Positions 7,212 through 13,653 of a DNA stretch of 17,350 nucleotides are shown here, in pieces. The notes beneath the pieces were generated by a model. That model was not told the DNA's origin and did no database searches. It saw only the letters and a program-made list of their open reading frames with translations. Position 1 is the first letter of the stretch. Each line of letters starts with the position of its first letter. Position numbers and translations under genes: made by a program. Location of the stretch: the NCBI GenBank assembly GCA_030748805.1, contig JASMLG010000047.1, positions 1 to 17,350 of the forward strand, in the 5' to 3' direction. The stretch is from Phycisphaerales bacterium (GTDB taxonomy: Bacteria > Planctomycetota > Phycisphaerae > Phycisphaerales > SM1A02).

Positions 7212-8123
7212 GTGGAAGTGATACAAGTAAAAGACGTTGAAAAAACATATCGCGGAAAAGTTCATGCGCTTAGAGGCGTTTCGCTTGAAGTTATGGAAGG
7301 AGAAATATTTGGATTACTTGGTCCAAATGGTGCGGGAAAATCTACTCTTGTAAAGATTTTGATGACTGTAATACACGCATCTAAGGTTTCTGGAACAATG
7401 CTTGGACAACCAATCGGAGATATAAAGAATCTAAGGAACGTTGGATATTTGCCTGAGCACCATCGATTTCCTAACTATTTAACTGGCAAACAAGTACTAC
7501 ATCACTATGCAGCACTATCAAAAGTTGCACGAACTAATCGGATTAAGAGGTGCGGTTCACTTTTTTCACGTCTCGGGTTGTCAGGATGGGAAAACAAAAA
7601 AGTTAGCACTTACTCAAAGGGTATGCTCCAACGTCTAGGCATTGCACTGTCATTGATGAATGATCCAATATTACTGGTGCTAGATGAGCCAACCGATGGA
7701 GTTGACCCCGTAGGACGTAGAGAAATTCGTGATTTGCTCTCAGAACTTCGTGATGAGGGCAAAGCCATTTTTCTAAATAGTCATTTGCTTAGTGAACTTG
7801 AAATGGTTTGTGATCGTGTTGCAATTATGGTTAAAGGCAAAGTCACAATGCAAGGCACAATCGATTCACTAACAAAGGACTCCAGAAGATACGAAATATT
7901 AATCAATGAAAATCCTCCTGATTGGGTCAACGAGTGTTGCGATGAAATCATAGACAAATTGATGATTGTAAGAACCGATAATGCAGAATCGATTCAACCA
8001 GTGATTGATAGGATAAGGGAGTCGGGGTTAACAATTATTTCTGTCAAACCAGTTCGTGAAAACTTAGAGGACTTATTCATGAGAGCTGTTGACCACATTG
8101 ATTCTCCTGGAGCAGTGAGCTAA
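7212..8123 (+). CDS. ABC-2 type exporter, ATP-binding subunit
   Basis: This 303-residue ATPase powers the membrane protein encoded immediately after it. It carries Walker A GPNGAGKST (37-45), a YLPEH Q-loop region (79-83), the signature motif YSKGMLQR (134-141) in place of LSGGQ, Walker B LLVLDEPTDGVDP (154-166) and the H-loop His191. The pattern fits CcmA/NatA-like ATPases of ABC-2 exporters (drug, polysaccharide, sodium or protein-export related). The C-terminal hundred residues are the accessory domain usual for this group. The start is GTG 7212 with no Shine-Dalgarno sequence, consistent with a leaderless transcript from the promoter directly upstream. TAATG at the end overlaps the permease start by one base, so the pair is coupled. 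Substrate cannot be read from sequence. Confidence 0.9.
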   Translation: MEVIQVKDVEKTYRGKVHALRGVSLEVMEGEIFGLLGPNGAGKSTLVKILMTVIHASKVSGTMLGQPIGDIKNLRNVGYLPEHHRFPNYLTGKQVLHHYAALSKVARTNRIKRCGSLFSRLGLSGWENKKVSTYSKGMLQRLGIALSLMNDPILLVLDEPTDGVDPVGRREIRDLLSELRDEGKAIFLNSHLLSELEMVCDRVAIMVKGKVTMQGTIDSLTKDSRRYEILINENPPDWVNECCDEIIDKLMIVRTDNAESIQPVIDRIRESGLTIISVKPVRENLEDLFMRAVDHIDSPGAVS

Positions 8124-9256
8124 TGCAATTTAAGTCACTGCTAATTGATTCATATCGCCAACTGAGTGCAGCTAAATTATTCTGGATAACGCTAGGACTT
8201 TCATTACTTGTAGTGTTACTCTTTGGATCGATTGGCTTTAACCAACAGGGAATATCTTTTTTCTTTGGATTGTGGGAAATAGAGTCAGAGGAACTTCGAG
8301 AAGGTAGTCCTTGGGCTAGAGGACTTTATATTGGAATATTTTCTACTTTTCTGGTCAAAGTATGGTTGGCTTGGATTGCAACTATTCTTGCATTAATTTC
8401 TACTTGTTCAATTTTTCCGGAATTTGTACACAGTGGCTCAATTGAATTAACAATATCTAAACCAATAGGACGCTTGAAACTTTTCTTCTCTAAGTATTTA
8501 GTAAGTTTACTTTTTGTAGTTCTTCAAGTATCTATTTTCTGTATTGGTGTTTTTCTATGTGTAGGATTAAGAATGGGCGAATGGAATTGGATGCTCTTCG
8601 CTGCAATCCCTATAGTTACTATTTTCTTTAGTTACCTATTTTCTATATGCGTCCTAGTTGGTTCTATTACAAAATCTAGTATTACAGCATTATTATTAAC
8701 TGGTGTTTTTTGGATGTGTTTATGGTCTGTCCAATCAACCGAAGCTGTCTTAAACAGATTTGTTATCCAACAACGAGTGGACATTGAAAGATTTGAAGAA
8801 GGAATCAAAACTGGTGAAGAAGAAATTGAAAAAATTATCTTAAAATCACCGAATGATTCAAGGATTGAATCACGGAAAAGGCGGCTGGAGCAATTCAAGT
8901 CAGATACTGAGCAATCGGAGGAACTTCTCAAAACATTAACGCTTTGGCATCAACCAATCTCATGGATACTGGCGATTTCTCCTAAGACATCACAAACCAT
9001 TAATTTACTTAATCGATGGCTCAGTGATCCAAATGGTTTTGACATAAACGCAATTATGTCTGGAGACATGAGCGAGTTTGATAATATGGAAGAGATTGAC
9101 CCAACTAGCCGAAATGCTCGAGAGAGAGAAGCAAACAAGAGAATGCAGGAGGACTACGATACTCGTTCCTTTTGGTATGTAATTGGAACTTCACTTATAT
9201 TTGAAGCGTTTGTACTTTGGATCGCGTCTTGGCATTTCTACCGAAAAGATTTTTAA
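8123..9256 (+). CDS. ABC-2 type exporter, permease subunit
   Basis: The 377-residue permease has a membrane segment near residues 16-37, several between about 75 and 205 (including VSLLFVVLQVSIFCIGVFLC and FSYLFSICVLVGSITKSSIT), a long hydrophilic region at about 206-345, and a last span near 350-370 ending in WHFYRKDF. The hydrophilic region contains a charged, probably coiled-coil stretch (RFEEGIKTGEEEIEKII and following) and is unusually large for this class. The fold is that of ABC-2 exporters whose ATPase precedes them. It starts on the ATG that overlaps the ATPase stop. A short spacer of about 50 bases follows before the proC stop; no plus-strand terminator with a T-run is visible there. 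Confidence 0.82.
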   Translation: MQFKSLLIDSYRQLSAAKLFWITLGLSLLVVLLFGSIGFNQQGISFFFGLWEIESEELREGSPWARGLYIGIFSTFLVKVWLAWIATILALISTCSIFPEFVHSGSIELTISKPIGRLKLFFSKYLVSLLFVVLQVSIFCIGVFLCVGLRMGEWNWMLFAAIPIVTIFFSYLFSICVLVGSITKSSITALLLTGVFWMCLWSVQSTEAVLNRFVIQQRVDIERFEEGIKTGEEEIEKIILKSPNDSRIESRKRRLEQFKSDTEQSEELLKTLTLWHQPISWILAISPKTSQTINLLNRWLSDPNGFDINAIMSGDMSEFDNMEEIDPTSRNAREREANKRMQEDYDTRSFWYVIGTSLIFEAFVLWIASWHFYRKDF

Positions 9257-9284
9257 CAGACACGTGACCTTTTCCTGATTTCTC

Positions 9285-9305
9285 CAAAAAAATGACCGCG
9301 GGTCA
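9285..9305 (-). terminator. Intrinsic terminator of proC (minus strand)
   Basis: Read on the minus strand, TGACC-CGC-GGTCA (9305-9293) is a 5-bp GC-rich stem with a 3-base loop, followed at once by a run of T (complement of 9285-9292). It starts two bases after the proC stop codon. In the plus direction the stem is preceded, not followed, by the homopolymer, so it should terminate proC only. Confidence 0.7.
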
Positions 9306-9306
9306 A

Positions 9307-10089
9307 TTAATTACCAAGTTCTCGACCTCTATCTCGAGCAGAAATAATGGCATCTTCAATTGCTTTTGGTACTTTTCGTTCGTTCATGACTTGCAAAGCT
9401 GCAGCAGTAGTCCCACCCTTACTTGTAACCGCTTCTCTCAATTCACTTGCACCTCTTTGGTCACGAAGTAATAATTCTGATGCTCCAAGAACAGTTTGTT
9501 GTGCAAGTGCAGTTGCTGCTTCTCTTGTTAAACCCGATTTAATTCCCCCTTCAATCATTGATTCAACAAGCAGAAATAGATATGCTGGACCACTACCGCT
9601 TATTGCTGTTACTGCATCCATCTGGTCTTCTGTTACTTCAACAACAATCCCTATCGAAGAAAATATATCTTTGGCGAAAGAAACATCTTCATCCTTTGCA
9701 GATTTTCCGGCAGTAATACCTGTGGCTCCATAGCCAATTGAGCAAGGCAAATTTGGCATTATTCTTACAATCCTAGAATGCCCTATAGACGCAGCAATTT
9801 TTTGAGTTCCTACCCCCGCCATAATAGAAAAAACAGTGTTTGAATTAAATGAAGTTTCAATCTTGTCGAATATCTGAGGTTTAATTGCAAGTAGAGTTAC
9901 CTCTGATTTTGGAAGTTCAGATGAGTTTGTAACAGATAAGCAGCCCAAATTATCATAAAAATCTCTGCAACTTATTTCAGGATCAGCCACTGCAATATTA
10001 TCTGGACTAAGTAGTTCTGCGCTTATTACACCTTTGATTATTGCCCTAGCCATATTTCCGCCACCTATAACTGATAATGTAATACTCAT
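9307..10089 (-). CDS. proC: Pyrroline-5-carboxylate reductase
   Basis: ProC carries out the last step of proline synthesis, reducing 1-pyrroline-5-carboxylate to proline with NAD(P)H in the cytoplasm. The 260-residue protein is full length for the family. It begins with a Rossmann nucleotide-binding loop, VIGGGNMARAI (7-17), and has the C-terminal signature SGSGPAYLFLLVESM around residues 164-178, followed by GLTREAATALAQQTVLGA. The ATG at 10089 lies 23 bases from the divergent accA start. It has no Shine-Dalgarno sequence, and TACCTT lies 7 bases upstream of the start on this strand, so a leaderless message is likely. A hairpin-plus-T terminator follows its stop codon. Confidence 0.95.
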   Translation of the reverse strand: MSITLSVIGGGNMARAIIKGVISAELLSPDNIAVADPEISCRDFYDNLGCLSVTNSSELPKSEVTLLAIKPQIFDKIETSFNSNTVFSIMAGVGTQKIAASIGHSRIVRIMPNLPCSIGYGATGITAGKSAKDEDVSFAKDIFSSIGIVVEVTEDQMDAVTAISGSGPAYLFLLVESMIEGGIKSGLTREAATALAQQTVLGASELLLRDQRGASELREAVTSKGGTTAAALQVMNERKVPKAIEDAIISARDRGRELGN

Positions 10090-10112
10090 AGTTTGTAAGG
10101 TACACTATCAGC
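10090..10112. promoter_or_regulatory. Bidirectional 23-base promoter between proC and accA
   Basis: This gap has the same length and design as that at 7189-7211. GGTACACT is present, with TACACT (10101-10106) exactly 6 bases before the accA ATG, while on the minus strand TACCTT is exactly 7 bases before the proC ATG. The boxes overlap at GTAC. I see no convincing -35 hexamer for either direction. Confidence 0.5.
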
Positions 10113-11102
10113 ATGAGCAACGGTCAGGAAACCCAAATAGCACCATTACCTTTTGAAACGCCTGTTTCAGAGATTGATAAACAGATTCAGGCAATCAACA
10201 AGCGTGATGATTCCGATGGATATACAGATGAACTTGAAAAACTTAAGAATACTAGGGACAGTATTCTAGAAAAGTTATATGAAAACCTCAGCCCCTGGCA
10301 AACAGTACAAGTGGCTCGTCATAAAAATAGACCTCAAACTACTGACTACATCAAAATGATTTGCCGAGACTTTCGTGAACTTCATGGTGACAGGCATTTT
10401 GGTGATGACCCTGCAATTGTTACTGGATTCGCAAGAATTGGATCTTATAAAGTTATGATAGTTGGTCATCAAAAGGGTAAGAATACAGATGAAAGAATCG
10501 CCTGTCATTTCGGATGTGCTCATCCAGAGGGCTACAGAAAAGCCCTCGCAAAAATGAAACTTGCCGAAAAGTATGGCATTCCAGTAGTTGCTTTAATTGA
10601 TACTCCAGGAGCTTATCCAGGGCTAAAGGCTGAGGAACGCGGTCAAGCCGAAGCAATAGCGATGAATCTCAAAGAGATGAGTCGACTGAAAACACCAATC
10701 GTATCTGTTGTTATTGGTGAGGGTGGATCTGGGGGGGCACTTGGTTTAGGAGTTGCCGACAGAGTTGCTATGCTTCAATACTCTTGGTATTCGGTTATTA
10801 GCCCAGAGGGCTGTGCTGCAATCCTTTGGAAAATTGCAAACGAAGAAACAAACCAAGCCGCTGCATCAGGTCTAGCGCTAACGAGCAAAGATAACCTTAA
10901 AAACGGTCTTATAGATGCGATTATTCCAGAGCCAAAAGGTGGTGCTCATCGGGATAATGAACTTGCAGCTTCAAATCTGGAAAAATGGATTGTTGACTCG
11001 CTGAGAGATTTAGAGAGATTCAACCCACAAGCTTTAGTGCATCGTAGATATGAGAAATTTTCCAGCATGGGTGTTGCTTCCTGCGAAAATAGCACCGATT
11101 GA
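10113..11102 (+). CDS. accA: Acetyl-CoA carboxylase carboxyltransferase subunit alpha
   Basis: AccA pairs with AccD to move the carboxyl group from biotinyl-AccB to acetyl-CoA, forming malonyl-CoA, the first committed step of fatty-acid synthesis. The 329-residue length is normal for AccA (E. coli 319). It has the N-terminal helical part (FETPVSEIDKQIQAI), RDFRELHGDRHFGDDPAIV around 86-103, LIDTPGAYPGLKAEERGQAE (161-180) and the oxyanion-forming IGEGGSGGALGLG (201-213), then SPEGCAAILWK. The ATG at 10113 has no Shine-Dalgarno sequence but sits 6 bases after a -10-like TACACT, consistent with leaderless expression. accD, accB and accC are not in the window. The dksA-like gene's promoter overlaps its stop codon. 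Confidence 0.95.
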   Translation: MSNGQETQIAPLPFETPVSEIDKQIQAINKRDDSDGYTDELEKLKNTRDSILEKLYENLSPWQTVQVARHKNRPQTTDYIKMICRDFRELHGDRHFGDDPAIVTGFARIGSYKVMIVGHQKGKNTDERIACHFGCAHPEGYRKALAKMKLAEKYGIPVVALIDTPGAYPGLKAEERGQAEAIAMNLKEMSRLKTPIVSVVIGEGGSGGALGLGVADRVAMLQYSWYSVISPEGCAAILWKIANEETNQAAASGLALTSKDNLKNGLIDAIIPEPKGGAHRDNELAASNLEKWIVDSLRDLERFNPQALVHRRYEKFSSMGVASCENSTD

Positions 11103-11127
11103 CTTTAGGCGTAAATAACCATAAAAT
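11099..11127 (+). promoter_or_regulatory. Sigma-70-type promoter of the dksA-like gene
   Basis: TTGACT (11099-11104), a 17-base spacer and TAAAAT (11122-11127) form a near-consensus promoter. The -35 box overlaps the accA stop codon TGA at 11100-11102. Transcription would start near 11134, giving a leader of about 74 bases before GTG 11208. Confidence 0.75.
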
Positions 11128-11169
11128 GTGGTATTCCACGTTGAACTCTGCACCCGAAGCAGCGGCGCA

Positions 11170-11187
11170 ACCTGTTTATTTACAGGT
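11170..11187 (+). promoter_or_regulatory. Leader hairpin upstream of the dksA-like gene
   Basis: ACCTGT (11170-11175) and ACAGGT (11182-11187) are perfect complements around a TTATTT loop. The structure lies in the mRNA leader, 7 bases before the AAAGGA Shine-Dalgarno sequence at 11195-11200. There is no T-run after it, so it is not a standard terminator. It may tune translation or mRNA stability. Confidence 0.4.
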
Positions 11188-11207
11188 GCTTATGAAAGGA
11201 TTGGTTT

Positions 11208-11990
11208 GTGGCCAAGAAAAAAACAACTAAGAAGAAAACCTCCAAAAAGAGGGTAGCAAAAAAGACCAGTAAGAAAACTGCAAAAAAGAAAATTGCAAAG
11301 AGGGCTACTCGTAAAAAAATAACCAAGAAGAAGGTCGCTAAGAAGAGGGTTGCGAAGAAAAAAGTTGCAAAGAGGGCAACTCCTAAAAAAACCGCAAAAA
11401 AGAAGGTTGCGAAGAAGAAAGTTGCAAAGAAAATTATTCGACGAAGACGTGGAGTCTCTGTTTCTGATGCTGCTCGTGAATCTCAAGCTGATGAGAACGG
11501 ATACGTATTTATCAACGGTCGTAAAATACGGATGATTTCGACAAATGGTGTATCTAAAAAGAAGAAGAGGTCACCAAAACCCAATAAGAACATTGTTTCA
11601 AAAAAACAAATTAATATAAAAACTAAATTAACTGCAAAGCAACTTCGACACTATCGTGATCGACTGTTGAAATATCGAGCACAACTACTTGTTGACCTTG
11701 GAGCAATCGAAAAAGAAGCGCTTGACGCAAGTTCGGACATCAGCCACATGCCTATTCACATGGCTGATGTTGGTAGTGATGCTTATGAGCAGGATTTAAA
11801 ACTCGGCATGGCAGCAAGTGAGCGCAAGCGAATTCTCGATATTGAGGATGCGCTTGTAAGGATTAAAAAGAAAACTTACGGCGTCTGCTACTTAACAGGT
11901 GAAACAATTCCAGAGGCACGACTTCGTGCTAAACCATGGGCAAAGTTCACTAAAGAAGCGGCAGAAAAAGTCGAACGTCGAACTCGCTAA
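11208..11990 (+). CDS. DksA/TraR-family protein with lysine-rich histone-H1-like N-terminal tail
   Basis: The 260-residue protein has two very different parts. Residues 2-78 are a Lys/Ala/Arg repeat with many KKVAKK, KKRVAKK and KRATPKK units, like the tails of histone H1-like bacterial DNA-binding proteins. Residues about 140-260 are a DksA/TraR-like domain: a helical coiled-coil (LRHYRDRLLKYRAQLL), ADVGSDAYEQDL, and the finger-like YGVCYLTGETIPEARLRAKPWAKF. DksA binds the RNA polymerase secondary channel and changes initiation, often with ppGpp. Only Cys227 of the four zinc-binding cysteines of classical DksA is kept; the second is Thr and the last two are Thr/Ala-type residues. The start is GTG 11208, set by AAAGGA 7 bases upstream; it has its own strong promoter. 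lspA follows after 2 bases. The regulatory target is not known. Confidence 0.82.
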   Translation: MAKKKTTKKKTSKKRVAKKTSKKTAKKKIAKRATRKKITKKKVAKKRVAKKKVAKRATPKKTAKKKVAKKKVAKKIIRRRRGVSVSDAARESQADENGYVFINGRKIRMISTNGVSKKKKRSPKPNKNIVSKKQINIKTKLTAKQLRHYRDRLLKYRAQLLVDLGAIEKEALDASSDISHMPIHMADVGSDAYEQDLKLGMAASERKRILDIEDALVRIKKKTYGVCYLTGETIPEARLRAKPWAKFTKEAAEKVERRTR

Positions 11991-11992
11991 AA

Positions 11993-12655
11993 ATGATGAC
12001 TCCTGCATGGCGTTCAACAAAATCGTGGGTAATTCTTCTATCAGTCATGATTGTTGGGTTTTCGCTAGATATATCATCAAAGACAATAGCTTTTGACAAC
12101 GTCGCAGGTCAACAAATCATCTTAGAACGCGATCAGCTTCTCTCAAATCCAAGGTGGTCTCCGATTCCAATTCATGAATCAATCATTGTCATACCACCAA
12201 AACTTTTGAATTTTCGACTTGTTCTCAATGATGGTGCTGTTTTTGGCATTGGATCCCAACAACGTATTTTCTTCATCATTTTTACCTTTATTGCACTTGG
12301 AATTGCCTGTTGGATTTTTGCCAGACACACATCATCAAAAAACACTTTGGCTCATATAGCCCTCGGTCTGGTTCTTGGAGGTGGTCTTGGCAATTTGTAT
12401 GACCGCATTGCTATTGGAAGGGTTAGAGATTTTATGCATTTGCTTCCTGATAGACATTTACCGTTTGGGTGGTCATGGCCAGGAAGCAACACTGAGTTGT
12501 TTCCATGGATTTTTAATACAGGTGATGTTTTGTTGTTAACAGGTATGGGTTTATTGATGATTTTCTTTTGGAAACAACCCACGCAAGATAGCAGCAAATC
12601 TACTTCAACAACATCTCCTGAACCTTCTCGGACTGAATCAAATCGTTCTGAGTAA
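11993..12655 (+). CDS. lspA: Lipoprotein signal peptidase (signal peptidase II)
   Basis: LspA removes the signal peptide from lipidated prolipoproteins in the inner membrane. Its catalytic aspartates are visible as Asp146 in GRVRDFM and Asp178 in FNTGD; the preceding GNLYDR and LVLNDGAVFGIG (77-88, the NxGAAFG-type motif) also match. Membrane segments lie near residues 11-27, 92-110, 118-135 and 176-193. At 220 residues it is longer than E. coli LspA (164), with an extra loop at about 34-72 and a serine/threonine/proline tail after residue 196. It starts 2 bases after the dksA-like stop with no Shine-Dalgarno sequence, so translational coupling is likely. The last 56 bases overlap the 3' end of truB on the other strand. 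Confidence 0.88.
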   Translation: MMTPAWRSTKSWVILLSVMIVGFSLDISSKTIAFDNVAGQQIILERDQLLSNPRWSPIPIHESIIVIPPKLLNFRLVLNDGAVFGIGSQQRIFFIIFTFIALGIACWIFARHTSSKNTLAHIALGLVLGGGLGNLYDRIAIGRVRDFMHLLPDRHLPFGWSWPGSNTELFPWIFNTGDVLLLTGMGLLMIFFWKQPTQDSSKSTSTTSPEPSRTESNRSE

Positions 12656-13319
12656 GAAATTCCGGTAAACTTTCGAGTTGTTTTGCTTCCAACAAAGTAA
12701 ATGGACCAACTTCTGTCCTTCTTATTTCTACACAATATCCACCAACGTTTAATTGTTCGCCTAGGTCTCTTGCAAGTGATCGAACGTAAAAGCCTTTTCC
12801 ACAAGAAATGTCGATTTTGACAGTTGGCCACTTGTATTCAATTACAGAAATCTTATGAACCACTATTTTTCTTGGTTTCAGTTTTACCTCTTTTCCTTTT
12901 CTTGCAAACGAATATGCCCTTCGTCCGTCTACTTTTACTGCACTGTAAACAGGTGGTGATTGCATAATTTCACCTGAAAATGACTTGACTGCCATTTCAA
13001 TTTCTTCATTAGTCGGTATTTTTTCTATATATATTTCTTCACGCTCGGACTCTGCATCGTGACCTTTTGTTACAGCTGAGAGATCAATGACGGTTGTATA
13101 TCTTTTGTCTGTGTCCATCATTTGACCGAGTTTTTTAGTCATCTTACCAACCCCAAGAACTAAAACTCCTGTCGCCAGAGGATCAAGAGTACCAGCGTGA
13201 CCAGTTTTCGTCTTGTGGCACTTTCTCCTAACTAAATTCACCATTGACATTGACGTTGGACCACGTGGCTTATCAATGACAATCACTCCATTAAGTTGAG
13301 GTTTGCCTGCATGCACCAT
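12600..13319 (-). CDS. truB: tRNA pseudouridine(55) synthase
   Basis: TruB converts U55 in the T-loop of tRNAs to pseudouridine. The 239-residue protein holds the catalytic core: KPRGPTSMSMVN, then HAGTLDPLATGVLVLGVG (41-58), with catalytic Asp46, followed by SPPVYSAVKVDGRRAYSFAR and the C-terminal CGKGFYVRSLARDLG and RRTEVGPF motifs. It is shorter than E. coli TruB (314) and appears to lack most of the C-terminal PUA-type domain, as in several bacterial short forms. The ATG at 13319 has no Shine-Dalgarno sequence; TATTGT lies 6 bases upstream, suggesting a leaderless transcript. Its promoter region is shared with the divergent tRNA genes, including tRNAs that could be its own substrates. Confidence 0.94.
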   Translation of the reverse strand: MVHAGKPQLNGVIVIDKPRGPTSMSMVNLVRRKCHKTKTGHAGTLDPLATGVLVLGVGKMTKKLGQMMDTDKRYTTVIDLSAVTKGHDAESEREEIYIEKIPTNEEIEMAVKSFSGEIMQSPPVYSAVKVDGRRAYSFARKGKEVKLKPRKIVVHKISVIEYKWPTVKIDISCGKGFYVRSLARDLGEQLNVGGYCVEIRRTEVGPFTLLEAKQLESLPEFLTQNDLIQSEKVQEMLLK

Positions 13320-13343
13320 ATCGGTACAATACCCTGTTCACTT
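13303..13343. promoter_or_regulatory. Divergent promoter truB / tRNA-Ser
   Basis: For the tRNAs, TTGCCT (13303-13308), a 16-base spacer and TACAAT (13325-13330) are a reasonable promoter, with a start near 13337 and the tRNA at 13344. For truB on the minus strand, TATTGT lies 6 bases before the ATG and overlaps TACAAT. The shared core is GGTACAAT, close to the GGTACACT seen in two other gaps here. Confidence 0.6.
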
Positions 13344-13431
13344 GGACAGGTGACCGAGCGGCTGATGGTGCAGCACTGGAAATGCTGTGTGCGCCTTGTG
13401 CGTACCGAGGGTTCGAATCCCTCCCTGTCCG
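13344..13431 (+). tRNA. tRNA-Ser (anticodon GGA)
   Basis: The 88-base gene has a complete class II cloverleaf. The acceptor stem is GGACAGG (13344-13350) with CCTGTCC (13424-13430) and discriminator G. The anticodon stem is CAGCA/TGCTG with loop CTGGAAA, giving anticodon GGA at 13378-13380. A long variable arm follows, as expected for tRNA-Ser, and the T-arm is GAGGG-TTCGAAT-CCCTC. The 3' CCA is not encoded. It is separated from the next tRNA by four bases, so the two are cotranscribed. Confidence 0.95.
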
Positions 13432-13435
13432 TTCT

Positions 13436-13510
13436 CGGGCTGTAGCGCAGTTTGGTTAGCGCGCCTGACTGGGGGTCAGGAGGTCGGAGGTTCAAATCCT
13501 CTCAGCCCGA
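13436..13510 (+). tRNA. tRNA-Pro (anticodon GGG)
   Basis: The 75-base gene has acceptor stem CGGGCTG (13436-13442) paired with CAGCCCG (13503-13509) and discriminator A. The anticodon stem CCTGA/TCAGG encloses CTGGGGG, giving anticodon GGG at 13471-13473. The T-arm contains TTCAAAT. CCA is not encoded. The last 19 bases, TCAAATCCTCTCAGCCCGA (13492-13510), are repeated exactly at 13694-13712 as the start of the second copy of the downstream repeat. Confidence 0.95.
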
Positions 13511-13575
13511 CTATGAAGAAACACCGAAGCCACGCTTCGGTGTTTATTTGTAGTCGGAAAAGCATGCGAAACGCA
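13492..13575 (+). repeat. Direct repeat copy 1 (84 bp): tRNA-Pro tail, hairpin A and part of hairpin B
   Basis: The 84 bases 13492-13575 are identical to 13694-13777, at an offset of 202 bases. Copy 1 starts inside tRNA-Pro, at its last 19 bases, continues through the hairpin at 13519-13545 and stops inside the right arm of hairpin B. The base before the repeat (T against G) and the base after it (T against C) differ, which defines the limits precisely. Confidence 0.95.
13519..13549 (+). terminator. Hairpin A, intrinsic terminator after tRNA-Pro
   Basis: AACACCGAAGC at 13520-13530 pairs with GCTTCGGTGTT at 13534-13544 around a CAC loop; one more A-T pair extends it to 13519/13545 (12 bp in all). 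TTTATTT follows. It lies 8 bases after tRNA-Pro, the usual place for a tRNA operon terminator. Confidence 0.8.
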
Positions 13576-13582
13576 TGCTTTT
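13558..13582. terminator. Hairpin B, second (possibly bidirectional) terminator-like hairpin
   Basis: AAAAGCATGCG (13558-13568) and CGCATGCTTTT (13572-13582) are perfect complements around an AAA loop. The A and T runs at the two ends make it terminator-like in both directions. In the second repeat copy only the left arm and CGCA of the right arm remain. Confidence 0.6.
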
Positions 13583-13583
13583 A

Positions 13584-13649
13584 TGTATTTCAGATGCTAG
13601 GCTTGGATTAGAACGAAGCGCCCGACCCAATCCTAGCATCTGAAATACA
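13584..13649. repeat. Hairpin C, long inverted repeat
   Basis: The arm TGTATTTCAGATGCTAGG (13584-13601) is perfectly complementary to 13632-13649 over 18 bp. After one C/T mismatch, TTGG (13603-13606) pairs with CCAA (13627-13630), leaving a 20-base loop, 13607-13626. There is no reading frame in it and no T-run directly after the stem, so it is not an ordinary terminator. Confidence 0.85.
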
Positions 13650-13653
13650 CGCT

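Noticed and set aside
7212..9256. Exporter pair as a defence or toxin-immunity system
   Set aside because: Sequence supports only a generic ABC-2 exporter; no toxin, nuclease or partner gene lies nearby.
11208..11450. Lysine-rich tandem codons as a separate small histone-like gene
   Set aside because: The frame continues without a stop into the DksA-like domain and has a single start with a good Shine-Dalgarno sequence.
13283..13611. Open frames across the tRNA-Ser/tRNA-Pro region on both strands
   Set aside because: They translate tRNA genes and hairpins; the cloverleaf structures explain the sequence.
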